Shown: one piece after another, positions 34,157-42,536 of the stretch
How the letters are laid out: every line of letters starts with the position of its first letter
How positions within the stretch are numbered: the first letter of the stretch is position 1
Source: Caryophanales bacterium UBA6356
GTDB taxonomy: Bacteria; Bacillota_I; Bacilli_A; RFN20; CAG-826
NCBI GenBank assembly: GCA_002440125.1
Contig: DJRQ01000053.1
Span: 1 to 49,966 of the forward strand
Direction of reading: 5' to 3'
DNA length: 49,966 bases
Notes under the pieces: model-generated
Seen by the model: only the letters and a program-made list of their open reading frames with translations
Told to the model about the DNA's origin: nothing
Database searches by the model: none
Made by a program: the position numbers and the translations under genes

Positions 34157-35812
34157 ATGGCAGAAATGACCATCAAGGACGTGAATGCTAGAATAGCAGA
34201 AGTCCAAAAATCACTCGATCCCCTTTATGGGAATGGAGCGCTTAAAATCGTCGATCTTCGCGAAGAAATTAGCGAAATTCGACGCGACAAAATGATTTCC
34301 AAAAAAGATAAAGCGGAAAAGGTTAAAGCGTTGAAGGCCGAAATCGAAACTGCCAAGCTTTTTGAAGAAGAACATCGCGAAGAAATAAAAGGCCTCGTCG
34401 CGGATGGGAAAAAGATCGTCAAAGAGGAATTCGACGTTTGCTATAAGGAGCTCCAGAAGAAGGCTAAAGAAGAGAAGATAGCCGAAAAAGAGGAATATAG
34501 GCAAAAAGTCAAAATCGAGAAGGAGGCCTTTCAAGCCGATCTTGCATCTTTGGCGAAAGACAAAGACAATCTTGAGCCCGATGTCTATAAGGCGAAGGTC
34601 AATGGCCTTAAGCGCTCACACGGTTCCACCCTTTACGAATTGAAGAGCAAGCATCAAAAGAAGCTTCAAACGATAAAAAGCGACCTCCATGATGTCTATT
34701 TGGATAAGGTCCGTAAGCTCACAGAGCTCAATGGCGATAAATTGACTTTGCAAGAAACGCTTTCTTCGCGTTGGGAGAAATACGTCTACCGATTCAGCTT
34801 GAAGGATTTTTTGCTCCAAAACGGCCTTTATATCGTTATGGTGGCGGCGTTTTTGATCTGTTGCATCGTTTCCGCCCCTATGGGAAAAGGAGATTTGCTC
34901 ACTCCCGATTTGCGGAATATCTTCGAAATCTTGAACCAGTCCTCGCCTCGTATCTTCTTAGCTCTTGGCGTGGCCGGTCTTATTCTTTTGGCAGGCACGG
35001 ATTTGTCAATTGGCCGTATGGTAGGGTTAGGGACCATGATCACTTGCATCATTCTCTATCCAGGAGAGAATCTAGCGCCCGTTTTCGGCGTGCATTTGGA
35101 TTTCACCTCTTGGGCGAGTCCTCTTCGCATTGTCCTCGCTTTGGTCCTTTCGGTTCTATTTTGCACGGCTTTTTCGGCTTTTGCTGGCTTTTTCACGGCC
35201 AAATTCAAAATGCATCCATTCATTTCGACTATGGCCACGCAGCTTATTATCTTCGGCCTTTTAGCCATTATCACCGATCAAAAGAACACCGGCGTTATCG
35301 ATATGGGGCTTAAGAATAGCATCGCCGGCAAGATACCGGGGACCTATTTCCCATTGCTCCTTATCTATGCGATTATCGGCGTGGTCATCGTCTCCTTTAT
35401 CTGGAATCGCACGAAGTTTGGGAAAAACATGTACGCGGTTGGCGGAAACCCCGAAGCTGCCAGCGTCTCTGGCATCTCCGTTTTCTGGGTGACCATCGGC
35501 GTTTTCATCATGGCTGGCGTTCTTTATGGCTTGGGGGCATTTTTTGAGGGGGCGCGAATCGGAACCGCCAAATTCGATACCGGCACTTCCTATGAGACGG
35601 ATGCGATTGCCGCTTGCGTGGTCGGAGGCATTTCCTTCACGGGCGGCATTGGCAAGATTCGTGGGGCCGTTATCGGTGCCATCGTCTTTACGGCCTTGAC
35701 TTACGCCTTGACCTTCTTAGGCCTTAACCCTTATTACCAATTCGTGGTCAAAGGCATCATTATCCTTGCTGCCGTCTCTTTGGATTGTCTTAAATACTTG
35801 AAGAAACGCTGA
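34157..35812 (+). CDS. mglC: Mgl-type sugar permease with a 215-residue N-terminal coiled-coil extension
   Basis: The last 335 residues form a typical MglC/RbsC permease: LLAGTDLSIGRMVGLG, GFFTAKFKMHPFISTMATQLI, FGKNMYAVGGNPEAASVSGIS, ACVVGGISFTGGIGKIRGAVIGA. In front, residues 1-215 are extremely rich in Lys and Glu with heptad-like spacing (for example KKAKEEKIAEKEEYRQKVKIE) and end at the first membrane helix (about 223-240). MglC normally begins only 10-20 residues before that helix. The extension would be cytoplasmic. There is no start site closer to the permease part with a ribosome site, while AGAAGGAG precedes the ATG at 34157, so the extension is truly encoded. A terminator follows. 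Confidence 0.9.
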   Translation: MAEMTIKDVNARIAEVQKSLDPLYGNGALKIVDLREEISEIRRDKMISKKDKAEKVKALKAEIETAKLFEEEHREEIKGLVADGKKIVKEEFDVCYKELQKKAKEEKIAEKEEYRQKVKIEKEAFQADLASLAKDKDNLEPDVYKAKVNGLKRSHGSTLYELKSKHQKKLQTIKSDLHDVYLDKVRKLTELNGDKLTLQETLSSRWEKYVYRFSLKDFLLQNGLYIVMVAAFLICCIVSAPMGKGDLLTPDLRNIFEILNQSSPRIFLALGVAGLILLAGTDLSIGRMVGLGTMITCIILYPGENLAPVFGVHLDFTSWASPLRIVLALVLSVLFCTAFSAFAGFFTAKFKMHPFISTMATQLIIFGLLAIITDQKNTGVIDMGLKNSIAGKIPGTYFPLLLIYAIIGVVIVSFIWNRTKFGKNMYAVGGNPEAASVSGISVFWVTIGVFIMAGVLYGLGAFFEGARIGTAKFDTGTSYETDAIAACVVGGISFTGGIGKIRGAVIGAIVFTALTYALTFLGLNPYYQFVVKGIIILAAVSLDCLKYLKKR

Positions 35813-35833
35813 TCTTAAGGCGATTTTAAATTG

Positions 35834-35864
35834 AGGTGCGCTTTCTATAGGCGCACCTTTTATT
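35834..35864 (+). terminator. Rho-independent terminator of the mgl operon
   Basis: AGGTGCGC and GCGCACCT form an 8-base stem around a 9-base loop, followed by TTTTATT, 22 bases after the permease stop. Confidence 0.88.
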
Positions 35865-35871
35865 GGAGCTA

Positions 35872-35880
35872 TGCTAATAT
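35872..35880 (+). promoter_or_regulatory. Extended -10 element (leaderless arrangement)
   Basis: TGCTAATAT is followed by five bases and the ATG at 35886. The predicted start of transcription falls on the start codon, and no ribosome site is present. Confidence 0.45.
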
Positions 35881-35885
35881 AAGAA

Positions 35886-36242
35886 ATGATACCGTTTGAG
35901 TGGCTTTTTCTAAGTTTTATCGTTGGATTGGTGACGAACTACCTTTTGGCTCTTCAGTATCTAAAAGGGCTTCGTGGCGCTTCGAAAGGAATATCCGATT
36001 GGTGGCTTATTGCCTGTTCTATCGTCTGGGGGACGCCTATTTTGCTTTTCATGTACGCTCTTTTTCCGGAGATCCGAATGGAAGATATGGCCCATTCCAG
36101 ACGTCTTTTGATTTCCGAAATCGTTCTTTTGCTTTTACAAATCGCTTTGGTTTTGACGCTTAGCTTCCTCGGCGTTATCTCCTATGACTTGCCTTCTTCT
36201 TCCGAAAGCGTCTCCTTATCCTTATTCGCTTTTCGCTTCTAA
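35886..36242 (+). CDS. Small three-helix membrane protein of unknown function
   Basis: The 118-residue protein has three hydrophobic segments (about 4-24, 38-58 and 74-98). The order of hydrophobic and charged segments is regular, but I do not recognise a family. Its end overlaps the end of the minus-strand gene 36222-37022 by 21 bases. It appears to be expressed alone from an extended -10 promoter. Confidence 0.6.
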   Translation: MIPFEWLFLSFIVGLVTNYLLALQYLKGLRGASKGISDWWLIACSIVWGTPILLFMYALFPEIRMEDMAHSRRLLISEIVLLLLQIALVLTLSFLGVISYDLPSSSESVSLSLFAFRF

Positions 36243-37022
36243 AGCTTCCAAGGTTTTAAAGAAGTCGATGTATTCGGCTGGAGACATATCCTTATATAAA
36301 TAGATTTTCGTTTTTTCCTTTTTCGTCGAAGCGAAAAGCGAATAGGAGAAATACGCTTCCAAAGTCATCTGCTTCGGTTCGATCTTATGGAAGGAGAAGG
36401 GCGCAAAAAATGCGGCGTAGTCTTTGACGCTCCGCTCACGCCGATTGAAACGCGAATAAGTGGAAAGCAAAGAGAAGACATAGAAGGCGACCTCGTTATC
36501 CATCAAGATGATATCGCCTTGGTTTTTGAAAATCTCACTTAAAGAAAGGTAGCCCATAAAGGACTCCTCGCTTTCGAGTTGCTTTTCTAGTTGGGAATTC
36601 GAATGATAGGGGCGAATTGCGGCGATTTTCGGATTTTGTGCGGATATCCACCTTCCATAAAAACCTTTGACGAGGGTTATTTCCCCTTCGTACCGCTCGG
36701 GACGCGTTTCATCGAAGAACCAATAGAGCTTTTTCTTTTGAGTCGGATCGTCAAGCAAGCGGAAATAGGTGTCTTCGGAGGCTCGCTTAAAGTTTTCAAA
36801 GCCTTCATAAGACTCAATCTCAAAATCGATTCTTTCCAAATCCTCGGCCGTAAATTTGCCCCGACGGATGACGTTTCGGGCATCATCTAATGTTTGGTAA
36901 GTCAAACCATCGCCTTTGCAATAGAAAGTGATGCCTCGATGGTATTTAGAAAAACTCGTGATTCCTTGGACTAAAAGATCGTCATTCGGGAATAGCGACA
37001 GATCAAGATAAACGTATTTCAT
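36222..37022 (-). CDS. Hypothetical cytoplasmic protein (266 aa)
   Basis: The 266-residue soluble protein starts MKYVYLDLSLFPNDD and has an AGAGAGG ribosome site before its ATG. Aromatic residues are common (FYCKGDGLTYQ, LYWFFDETRPERYEG) and no Cys pairs, membrane helices or nucleotide-binding motifs are seen. A possible alpha/beta fold is followed by a helical C-terminus. I do not recognise the family. It is divergent from the rex operon, with about 276 bases between them. Confidence 0.65.
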   Translation of the reverse strand: MKYVYLDLSLFPNDDLLVQGITSFSKYHRGITFYCKGDGLTYQTLDDARNVIRRGKFTAEDLERIDFEIESYEGFENFKRASEDTYFRLLDDPTQKKKLYWFFDETRPERYEGEITLVKGFYGRWISAQNPKIAAIRPYHSNSQLEKQLESEESFMGYLSLSEIFKNQGDIILMDNEVAFYVFSLLSTYSRFNRRERSVKDYAAFFAPFSFHKIEPKQMTLEAYFSYSLFASTKKEKTKIYLYKDMSPAEYIDFFKTLEALEAKSE

Positions 37023-37210
37023 TCAAAATTCCTCTCTCTAAAGCTATTTTACATTTTTTGAACGATTTTGCCTATTTTTGGGCATTTGAAAGGCTACTCT
37101 AAGAAATGGATAAACGTTAGGAGCTTGAAGCTATGTAAAAAGGAAATGAGACGATATTTGCCATGACTATCTATTGCCCTTTTTAGAAGCAAAGAGGGAT
37201 TTCGAAATGA

Positions 37211-37224
37211 TGTAATCGCTTTCA
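37211..37224. promoter_or_regulatory. cre box TGTAATCGCTTTCA upstream of rex-adhE
   Basis: It matches TGWAANCGNTNWCA at all fixed positions. Its centre is about 55 bases upstream of the predicted transcription start of rex, a position where CcpA activates rather than represses in other Bacillota (for example ackA). Confidence 0.6.
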
Positions 37225-37236
37225 AGAGGAACTCCC

Positions 37237-37265
37237 TTGCGTCACCCTTTCAAAATCGATATTAT
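37237..37265 (+). promoter_or_regulatory. Promoter of the rex-adhE-hydrogenase operon
   Basis: TTGCGT (37237-37242) and TATTAT (37260-37265) are separated by 17 bases, and transcription would start near 37272. No strong ribosome site lies before the ATG at 37299. Confidence 0.45.
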
Positions 37266-37270
37266 TCTAT

Positions 37271-37298
37271 CGGTAAAACATTACTGAAAGCGGTAAAA
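37271..37298 (+). repeat. Direct repeat CGGTAAAA x 2, possible operator
   Basis: CGGTAAAA occurs at 37271-37278 and 37291-37298, 20 bases apart (two helical turns), the second touching the ATG of rex. The second copy also ends a degenerate cre-like box, TGAAAGCGGTAAAA. A canonical Rex palindrome (TTGTTAA...TTAACAA) was not found, so this may be the autoregulatory site of this Rex variant or of another regulator. Confidence 0.4.
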
Positions 37299-37937
37299 AT
37301 GAAAAGCTTCTCCAAAAATCAACTGCAACGCTATCCGATTTACTTGAAGCTTTTCCGTTCTTTGCTTGAAATGGGGGAAGTAACCATTTCCTCTCCTCAA
37401 ATCGCCAAAGAACTCGGCTATAGCGAAGAGCAGATCCGCAAAGACCTCCAAGCCGTGAGCGATGAGCCAGGGCGTCCCAAAAAAGGGCGCGACCTCCATC
37501 AACTTGTGGACACCTTGGAAAGCTTCTTAGGGTATCGCGAAGACACTTTGGCTATCCTTATTGGTGTGGGACACTTGGGGAACGCTCTTCTAAACTATCC
37601 CAATTTCGACGGCATGGGCTTATCCATTGTGGCCGCTTTCGATAATGACCAGAAAAAGATTGGCTTAAAAATCAACGACAAGACTATCTACGATTCGAAG
37701 GAGCTTTCGGAAAGGCTTCCCGAACTCAAAGCCAAAATCGCGATTATCTGCGTTCCGGCCGGTGTGGCCCAAGAGGTAGTGGATAAGGCCATTGCTTCAG
37801 GGGCCAAAGGCATTTGGAACTTCGCGCCGACCCATATCAATGTGCCAAGAGGAGTGGTCATTGAAAACGTGAATCTTGCCTCCTCGCTTGCGGTGCTTTC
37901 GCATCGCCTTAACGAAGAATTATCCAAGGAGGGATAA
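37299..37937 (+). CDS. rex: Redox-sensing transcriptional repressor Rex
   Basis: The 212-residue protein has an N-terminal winged helix (SSPQIAKELGYSEEQIRKDLQAV, about 31-53) and a Rossmann NAD(H) domain with GVGHLGNALL (89-98) and Asp114 in AAFDND. The C-terminal domain-swap helix is present. The DNA-binding wing reads DEPGRPKKGRDLHQL rather than the more common FGEFGKRGVGY, a variant I associate with the Rex subtype next to hydrogenase genes. It probably represses the downstream fermentation genes until NADH/NAD+ rises. It lies five bases before adhE. Confidence 0.93.
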   Translation: MKSFSKNQLQRYPIYLKLFRSLLEMGEVTISSPQIAKELGYSEEQIRKDLQAVSDEPGRPKKGRDLHQLVDTLESFLGYREDTLAILIGVGHLGNALLNYPNFDGMGLSIVAAFDNDQKKIGLKINDKTIYDSKELSERLPELKAKIAIICVPAGVAQEVVDKAIASGAKGIWNFAPTHINVPRGVVIENVNLASSLAVLSHRLNEELSKEG

Positions 37938-37942
37938 TATAA

Positions 37943-40567
37943 ATGGAAGAAAACAAGAAAGAAACTCCCATCTCTGATGCGGAGAAAGAGGTGAATAGCC
38001 TCGTCGAAAAAGGCCTCAAAGCCCTTGACGCTTTCGCGAATTACGACCAAGAAAAGATTGACTACATCGTTGCCAAGATGTCTGTCGCCGGTCTTGATCA
38101 CCATGGTTCTTTGGCACGTCTTGCCATCGAAGAAACAAAACGTGGCGTTTTCGAAGATAAAGCAACGAAGAATCTCTTCGCTTGCGAATATGTCGTCAAC
38201 AATATGCGTCATACGAAGACCGTTGGCATCATCAAAGAAGATCCTGTCACCGGCATTACCGAGATTGCGGAACCAGTCGGCGTCATCGCCGGTTTGACTC
38301 CAGTGACCAATCCAACTTCGACCGTTATTTTCAAATCTCTTATTTCTATCAAAACGAGAAACCCGATCATCTTCGCTTTCCATCCAAAAGCGCAAAATAG
38401 CTCCAAAGCGGCGGCGATTGTCATGCGCGATGCGGCCGTGGCGGCTGGTGCGCCTGAGAATTGCATTCAATGGATCGAACATCCTTCGATGGATGCGACG
38501 AGCGCTCTTATGAAGCATCCTGGCATCGCTACTATCTTGGCGACGGGCGGTAATGCTATGGTCAAAGCGGCTTATAGCTGTGGCAAGCCTGCTCTCGGCG
38601 TCGGTGCTGGTAACGTTCCAGTCTATATCGATGAGAGCTGTGACCAAGATGAAACGGTCAACGACGTTGTCATGTCGAAGAATTTCGACAATGGCATGAT
38701 TTGCGCTTCCGAAAGCGCCATCTTCATGCATCAAGCCATTTATGATTCGATGAAGAAGAAATTCACCCGCTTCAAAGTCTATTGGGCGAACAAGGAAGAA
38801 AAGAAGCTTCTTGAGAAGTTCATGTTCGGCGTGGTGAGTGGCGAAAAAGGCGTCGAAAACGGCCGTCTTAATGCCGACGTTGCTGGCATGAGCCCTGCTT
38901 GGATTGCCGAAAAGAGCGGTTTCAAGGTTCCAGCCGATACCTCGATCATTGCCGTTGAACTTAAGAAAGTCGGACCGGAAGAGCCTCTCTCTCGCGAAAA
39001 GCTTTCTCCCGTTCTTGGCGTTTATAAAGTCAAAGATGCCGAAGAAGGCTTTAACCTTTGCGAAAAGATGCTTGAATTCGGCGGTCTTGGACATAGCGCT
39101 GGCATCCATTGCAAAGAACAAGCCATGGCCGATAAGTTCGGCGATAAGATGAAAGCCATTCGTATCATCTGGAATTCTCCGACGACTTTTGGCGGCATTG
39201 GCAACGTCTATAACTCCTTCCTCCCATCCCTTACGCTTGGATGCGGCTCCTATGGCCATAACAGCGTCGCTGGTAATACAAGCGCCATCAATCTTCTTAA
39301 CATCAAGAAAGTCGGCAAAAGGAGAAACACCATGCAATGGTTCAAAGTCCCACAAAAAATCTATTTCGAGCGTAACAGCATCCAATATCTCCGTTCTTGC
39401 AAAGACATCGGCAAAGTCTTCATCGTTTGCGACCGTTCCATGGTCGAGCTTGGCTTCCTTAACAAGATCATCGATGAACTCAATCTCCGTCGCAATCCCG
39501 TGACCTATCAGCTCTTTAGCGAAGTTGAGCCCGATCCCGATATCACGACCGTCCGTAAGGGCGTTTCGATCATGAACGAATTTAAACCCGATACCATCAT
39601 CGCTTTAGGCGGCGGCTCTCCGATGGACGCAGCCAAAGGCATGTGGATCTTCTACGAGCACCCAGAAGTGAACTTCGATGACCTTAAACAAAAGTTCATG
39701 GATATCCGTAAACGCGCTTTCAAATATCCAGAACTCGGACGTAAGAGCAAGCTCATTTGCATCCCAACCACCTCTGGCACGGGAAGCGAAGTGACGCCAT
39801 TCGCCGTCATTAGCGACAAAGCGAATCTCAAGAAGTATCCTTTGACCGACTATAGCCTCACGCCGTCGATCGCTATCGTTGACCCAGAGTTCACGACGAA
39901 CCTTCCGGCGAAGGCGACCGCCGAAACGGGCATGGACGTCTTGACGCACGCCATCGAAGCTTATACATCCGTTATGGCCAGTGATTTCACCGATGGCCTT
40001 TGCCTTGAAGCTATTAAGCTTGTCTTCGAATATCTCCCACGTGCCGTCAAAGATGGCAAACACGATCTCAAGGCCCGCGAGAAGATGCATAATGCCGCTA
40101 CCATTGCCGGTATGGCCTTTGCGAATAGCTTCTTAGGCCTTGTCCATGGCTTGGCGCATAAGATTGGCGCGGAATACCACACCGTCCACGGACGTACTTG
40201 CGCTATACTCTTGCCGCATGTCATTCGCTACAATGGCAGCGTTCCAACCAAACTCTCCGTTTGGCCGAAATACGAAGAATATCAATGCGACAAGAAGTAT
40301 CAGCAAATCTGCAAGATGCTTGATATCCCAGCCGCTACCCCAGAAGAAGGCACGAAGAACCTCGCCGATGCTGTCATGAAGCTTGGTAAGGAAGTTGGCA
40401 TCGATATGAACTTCCAATCCCTTGTTCCGGATGAGGCTCTTTGGAATAAGAATCTTGAAACGATTGCCTACTTGGCTTACGAAGATCAATGCTCTCCTGC
40501 CAACCCACGCGTTCCTCTCGTCCCTGAAATGATTCAAATCATGAAGGACGCCTATAAAGGTAACTAA
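37943..40567 (+). CDS. adhE: Bifunctional acetaldehyde-CoA/alcohol dehydrogenase AdhE
   Basis: The 874-residue enzyme has an N-terminal CoA-acylating aldehyde dehydrogenase (about 15-440) with nucleophile Cys in MICASESAIF (near 250), and a C-terminal iron-dependent alcohol dehydrogenase (about 460-870) with GGGSPMDAAKGMW, PTTSGTGSEVTPFAV and the metal-binding histidines of GLVHGLAHKIGAEYHTVHG. Both domains are full length. It converts acetyl-CoA to ethanol with two NADH and forms spirosomes in relatives. It sits directly behind rex, and the next gene follows after a single base. Confidence 0.97.
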   Translation: MEENKKETPISDAEKEVNSLVEKGLKALDAFANYDQEKIDYIVAKMSVAGLDHHGSLARLAIEETKRGVFEDKATKNLFACEYVVNNMRHTKTVGIIKEDPVTGITEIAEPVGVIAGLTPVTNPTSTVIFKSLISIKTRNPIIFAFHPKAQNSSKAAAIVMRDAAVAAGAPENCIQWIEHPSMDATSALMKHPGIATILATGGNAMVKAAYSCGKPALGVGAGNVPVYIDESCDQDETVNDVVMSKNFDNGMICASESAIFMHQAIYDSMKKKFTRFKVYWANKEEKKLLEKFMFGVVSGEKGVENGRLNADVAGMSPAWIAEKSGFKVPADTSIIAVELKKVGPEEPLSREKLSPVLGVYKVKDAEEGFNLCEKMLEFGGLGHSAGIHCKEQAMADKFGDKMKAIRIIWNSPTTFGGIGNVYNSFLPSLTLGCGSYGHNSVAGNTSAINLLNIKKVGKRRNTMQWFKVPQKIYFERNSIQYLRSCKDIGKVFIVCDRSMVELGFLNKIIDELNLRRNPVTYQLFSEVEPDPDITTVRKGVSIMNEFKPDTIIALGGGSPMDAAKGMWIFYEHPEVNFDDLKQKFMDIRKRAFKYPELGRKSKLICIPTTSGTGSEVTPFAVISDKANLKKYPLTDYSLTPSIAIVDPEFTTNLPAKATAETGMDVLTHAIEAYTSVMASDFTDGLCLEAIKLVFEYLPRAVKDGKHDLKAREKMHNAATIAGMAFANSFLGLVHGLAHKIGAEYHTVHGRTCAILLPHVIRYNGSVPTKLSVWPKYEEYQCDKKYQQICKMLDIPAATPEEGTKNLADAVMKLGKEVGIDMNFQSLVPDEALWNKNLETIAYLAYEDQCSPANPRVPLVPEMIQIMKDAYKGN

Positions 40568-40568
40568 G

Positions 40569-40820
40569 ATGGTTAACATCGCGATTTGTGTTGGTTCGAG
40601 CTGCCATTTAAAAGGCTCTTATAACGTCACGGAAGCTATTCGCCAAGAAGTCAAAAAACGCGGCCTTGAGGATGAAATATCCCTCAAAGCCGCCTTCTGC
40701 TTCGGGAAATGCTCCCATGATGCCGTCACTATCAAAATAAATGATGAGATTGTGATGGGCGTCACGCCGGAAAACGTTCCTGCTGTCTTTGATGAACATA
40801 TCGTTCCTTTGCTAAAATAG
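40569..40820 (+). CDS. Thioredoxin-like [2Fe-2S] ferredoxin subunit
   Basis: The 83-residue protein has the NuoE/HydC-type [2Fe-2S] ligand pattern: CVGSSC near the start and CFGKC at about 45-49, with the thioredoxin-like fold's strand GVTPENVPAVF near the end. Short stand-alone proteins of this type sit next to sensory hydrogenases, as TM1420 does beside HydS in Thermotoga. It probably passes electrons to or from one of the two hydrogenase proteins downstream. Confidence 0.88.
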   Translation: MVNIAICVGSSCHLKGSYNVTEAIRQEVKKRGLEDEISLKAAFCFGKCSHDAVTIKINDEIVMGVTPENVPAVFDEHIVPLLK

Positions 40821-40844
40821 GTACGATAAGCAAAGGAGCTTGAT

Positions 40845-42536
40845 ATGAGACAAGTGCTTTGGAGTAAAGAAAACGATTGCCGCAGTTGCTATAAATGCAT
40901 TCGCGGTTGTCCTACGAAGTCCATTGCCTTTCATCATGGTCAAGCTTCTATCATCCAAGAGGAATGCGTCCTTTGTGGCCGCTGCTATGAGATTTGTCCA
41001 ACTGGTTGCAAAACCATTCGCGATGATTCCGCGCTTGTTCTTTCGCTTTTAGAGAATAAGGAAGAGGTCCGGGTTTCCTTGGCCCCTTCCTTTTTTAGCG
41101 CTTTTGGGGACGTTTCTTTTGAAAGCATGAAAAAGGCTTTGCTCGAGCTCGGCTTTATCGACGTGGAAGAGACGGCCATTGGCGCCACTTTGGTGAAAGA
41201 CTCCTATGATAAGCTTCTCGAAAAGGGCGATTCGGATATTCTTATATCGACCGCTTGCCCCAGCGTGAATCTTCTTTTCGAGAAACATTATCCCGAATTT
41301 TTGAAATACCTTTGCCCCGTGGAAAGCCCAATGCTTGCCCACGCTAAACTCCTCAAAGGGAAATACCCTTCTTCCAAAGTGGTTTTTATCGGCCCTTGCA
41401 TCGCCAAGAAAGATGAGGCGGACCGAAGCCATGGCCTTATTGACGCTGCTTTGACGTTTTTGGAGCTCCAAAAGCTTTTCGATGAGAAAGGGATCGATCT
41501 TCAAAAAGGTCTTCCCCCAAAAGCGAAGCCCGACTCCTTGGCCCGTCTTTTCCCGATAAACGGCGGCATCTTAGACACAATGAGGAAAAGCGACAAAAGC
41601 TACTCTTATTTCGCCGTGGATGGAATGGAAAGATGCTTGGAAGTCATCCATGAAATTCAAATGGGTAAAATCCATCATTCTTTCATCGAGATGAGCGCTT
41701 GCGAAGGCTCGTGCATTGGCGGACCTGCCCTTCAAAAAGAAAATCGAAACCTTTATAGCGCCACTCTTCAAATTCGCAAAATGGCCGGTAAAAAGGACTT
41801 CGTTCTTTCCAATGACGATACGGATTCCATCTCTTGCCATTTTATCGACAAAAAGAAAAAAGAAAGGACTTTTAGCGAAGAAGAAATCCAAAAAGTCTTG
41901 CAAAGCCTCGGCAAAAGGAGCAAAAAAGATGAATTGAATTGCTCTTGTTGCGGTTATCCAACGTGCCGCGCGAAAGCAATTGCCGTCTTGGAAGGGAAAG
42001 CCTCTTTGGAAATGTGCCTTCCTTTCCTCATGAAGAAAGCGCAATCTTTCTCGAATACCATCGTGGAATCGATGGATTCGGCTATATTGGTGGTGGATGA
42101 AGATTTGAAGATCGAGCTTTCCAATCCTGCCGCTTCTCGCCTCCTTCACCTTCCCGAAAACGAGCTTTTCGGCCGTTCTATTGGCGATTTTATGGACACG
42201 GAAGCCTTTGGTTTAGCTTTAGGCGGAAGCGTCATCCATTCGCGTAAATTCCATTTGAAAAACTCCGAGAAAGTCGTTGAAGGATCGCTTCATTACGATC
42301 CCGAATATCATATTCTCATGGCTCTTCTTAACGACGTCACCAAAGAAGAAAAAGCCCGCGTCCGAAAAGAGGAGATGCTTGACAAAACCGCGAAAATCAC
42401 TAGTGAAGTCATCGATAAAAACATGCGCGCCGTGCAAGAAATCGCCTCTTTGCTTGGGGAAACGACAGCCGAGACGAAGATTGCCTTAACCAAGCTTCGC
42501 GACGTTTTGGAAACCGGGAAGGACGACGGGGAATGA
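40845..42536 (+). CDS. Sensory [FeFe]-hydrogenase (HydS-like) with PAS domain
   Basis: The 563-residue protein has two [4Fe-4S] ferredoxin clusters (Cys12/15/18/22 and Cys41/44/47/51), an [FeFe]-hydrogenase H-domain (about 75-310), a 4Fe-4S CxCCG-x-x-x-C motif (366-391) and a PAS domain (about 400-510). The H-cluster ligands are kept: Cys138 in STACPS, Cys185 in GPCIAKK, Cys286 and Cys290 in SACEGSC. The proton-relay Cys that normally precedes Cys138 is Ala137, as in the slow sensory HydS enzymes. It probably detects H2 or redox state and passes this to the next gene's phosphatase, whose start overlaps it by four bases. Confidence 0.9.
   Translation: MRQVLWSKENDCRSCYKCIRGCPTKSIAFHHGQASIIQEECVLCGRCYEICPTGCKTIRDDSALVLSLLENKEEVRVSLAPSFFSAFGDVSFESMKKALLELGFIDVEETAIGATLVKDSYDKLLEKGDSDILISTACPSVNLLFEKHYPEFLKYLCPVESPMLAHAKLLKGKYPSSKVVFIGPCIAKKDEADRSHGLIDAALTFLELQKLFDEKGIDLQKGLPPKAKPDSLARLFPINGGILDTMRKSDKSYSYFAVDGMERCLEVIHEIQMGKIHHSFIEMSACEGSCIGGPALQKENRNLYSATLQIRKMAGKKDFVLSNDDTDSISCHFIDKKKKERTFSEEEIQKVLQSLGKRSKKDELNCSCCGYPTCRAKAIAVLEGKASLEMCLPFLMKKAQSFSNTIVESMDSAILVVDEDLKIELSNPAASRLLHLPENELFGRSIGDFMDTEAFGLALGGSVIHSRKFHLKNSEKVVEGSLHYDPEYHILMALLNDVTKEEKARVRKEEMLDKTAKITSEVIDKNMRAVQEIASLLGETTAETKIALTKLRDVLETGKDDGE

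Noticed and set aside
37285..37298. TGAAAGCGGTAAAA as a second full cre box before rex
   Set aside because: It misses the conserved C of the right half and overlaps the CGGTAAAA direct repeat, which explains it equally well.
37688..39385. A 565-codon open frame on the minus strand across adhE
   Set aside because: It is the antisense shadow of rex/adhE codon bias; it has no ribosome site, no family motifs and a composition unlike real proteins here.
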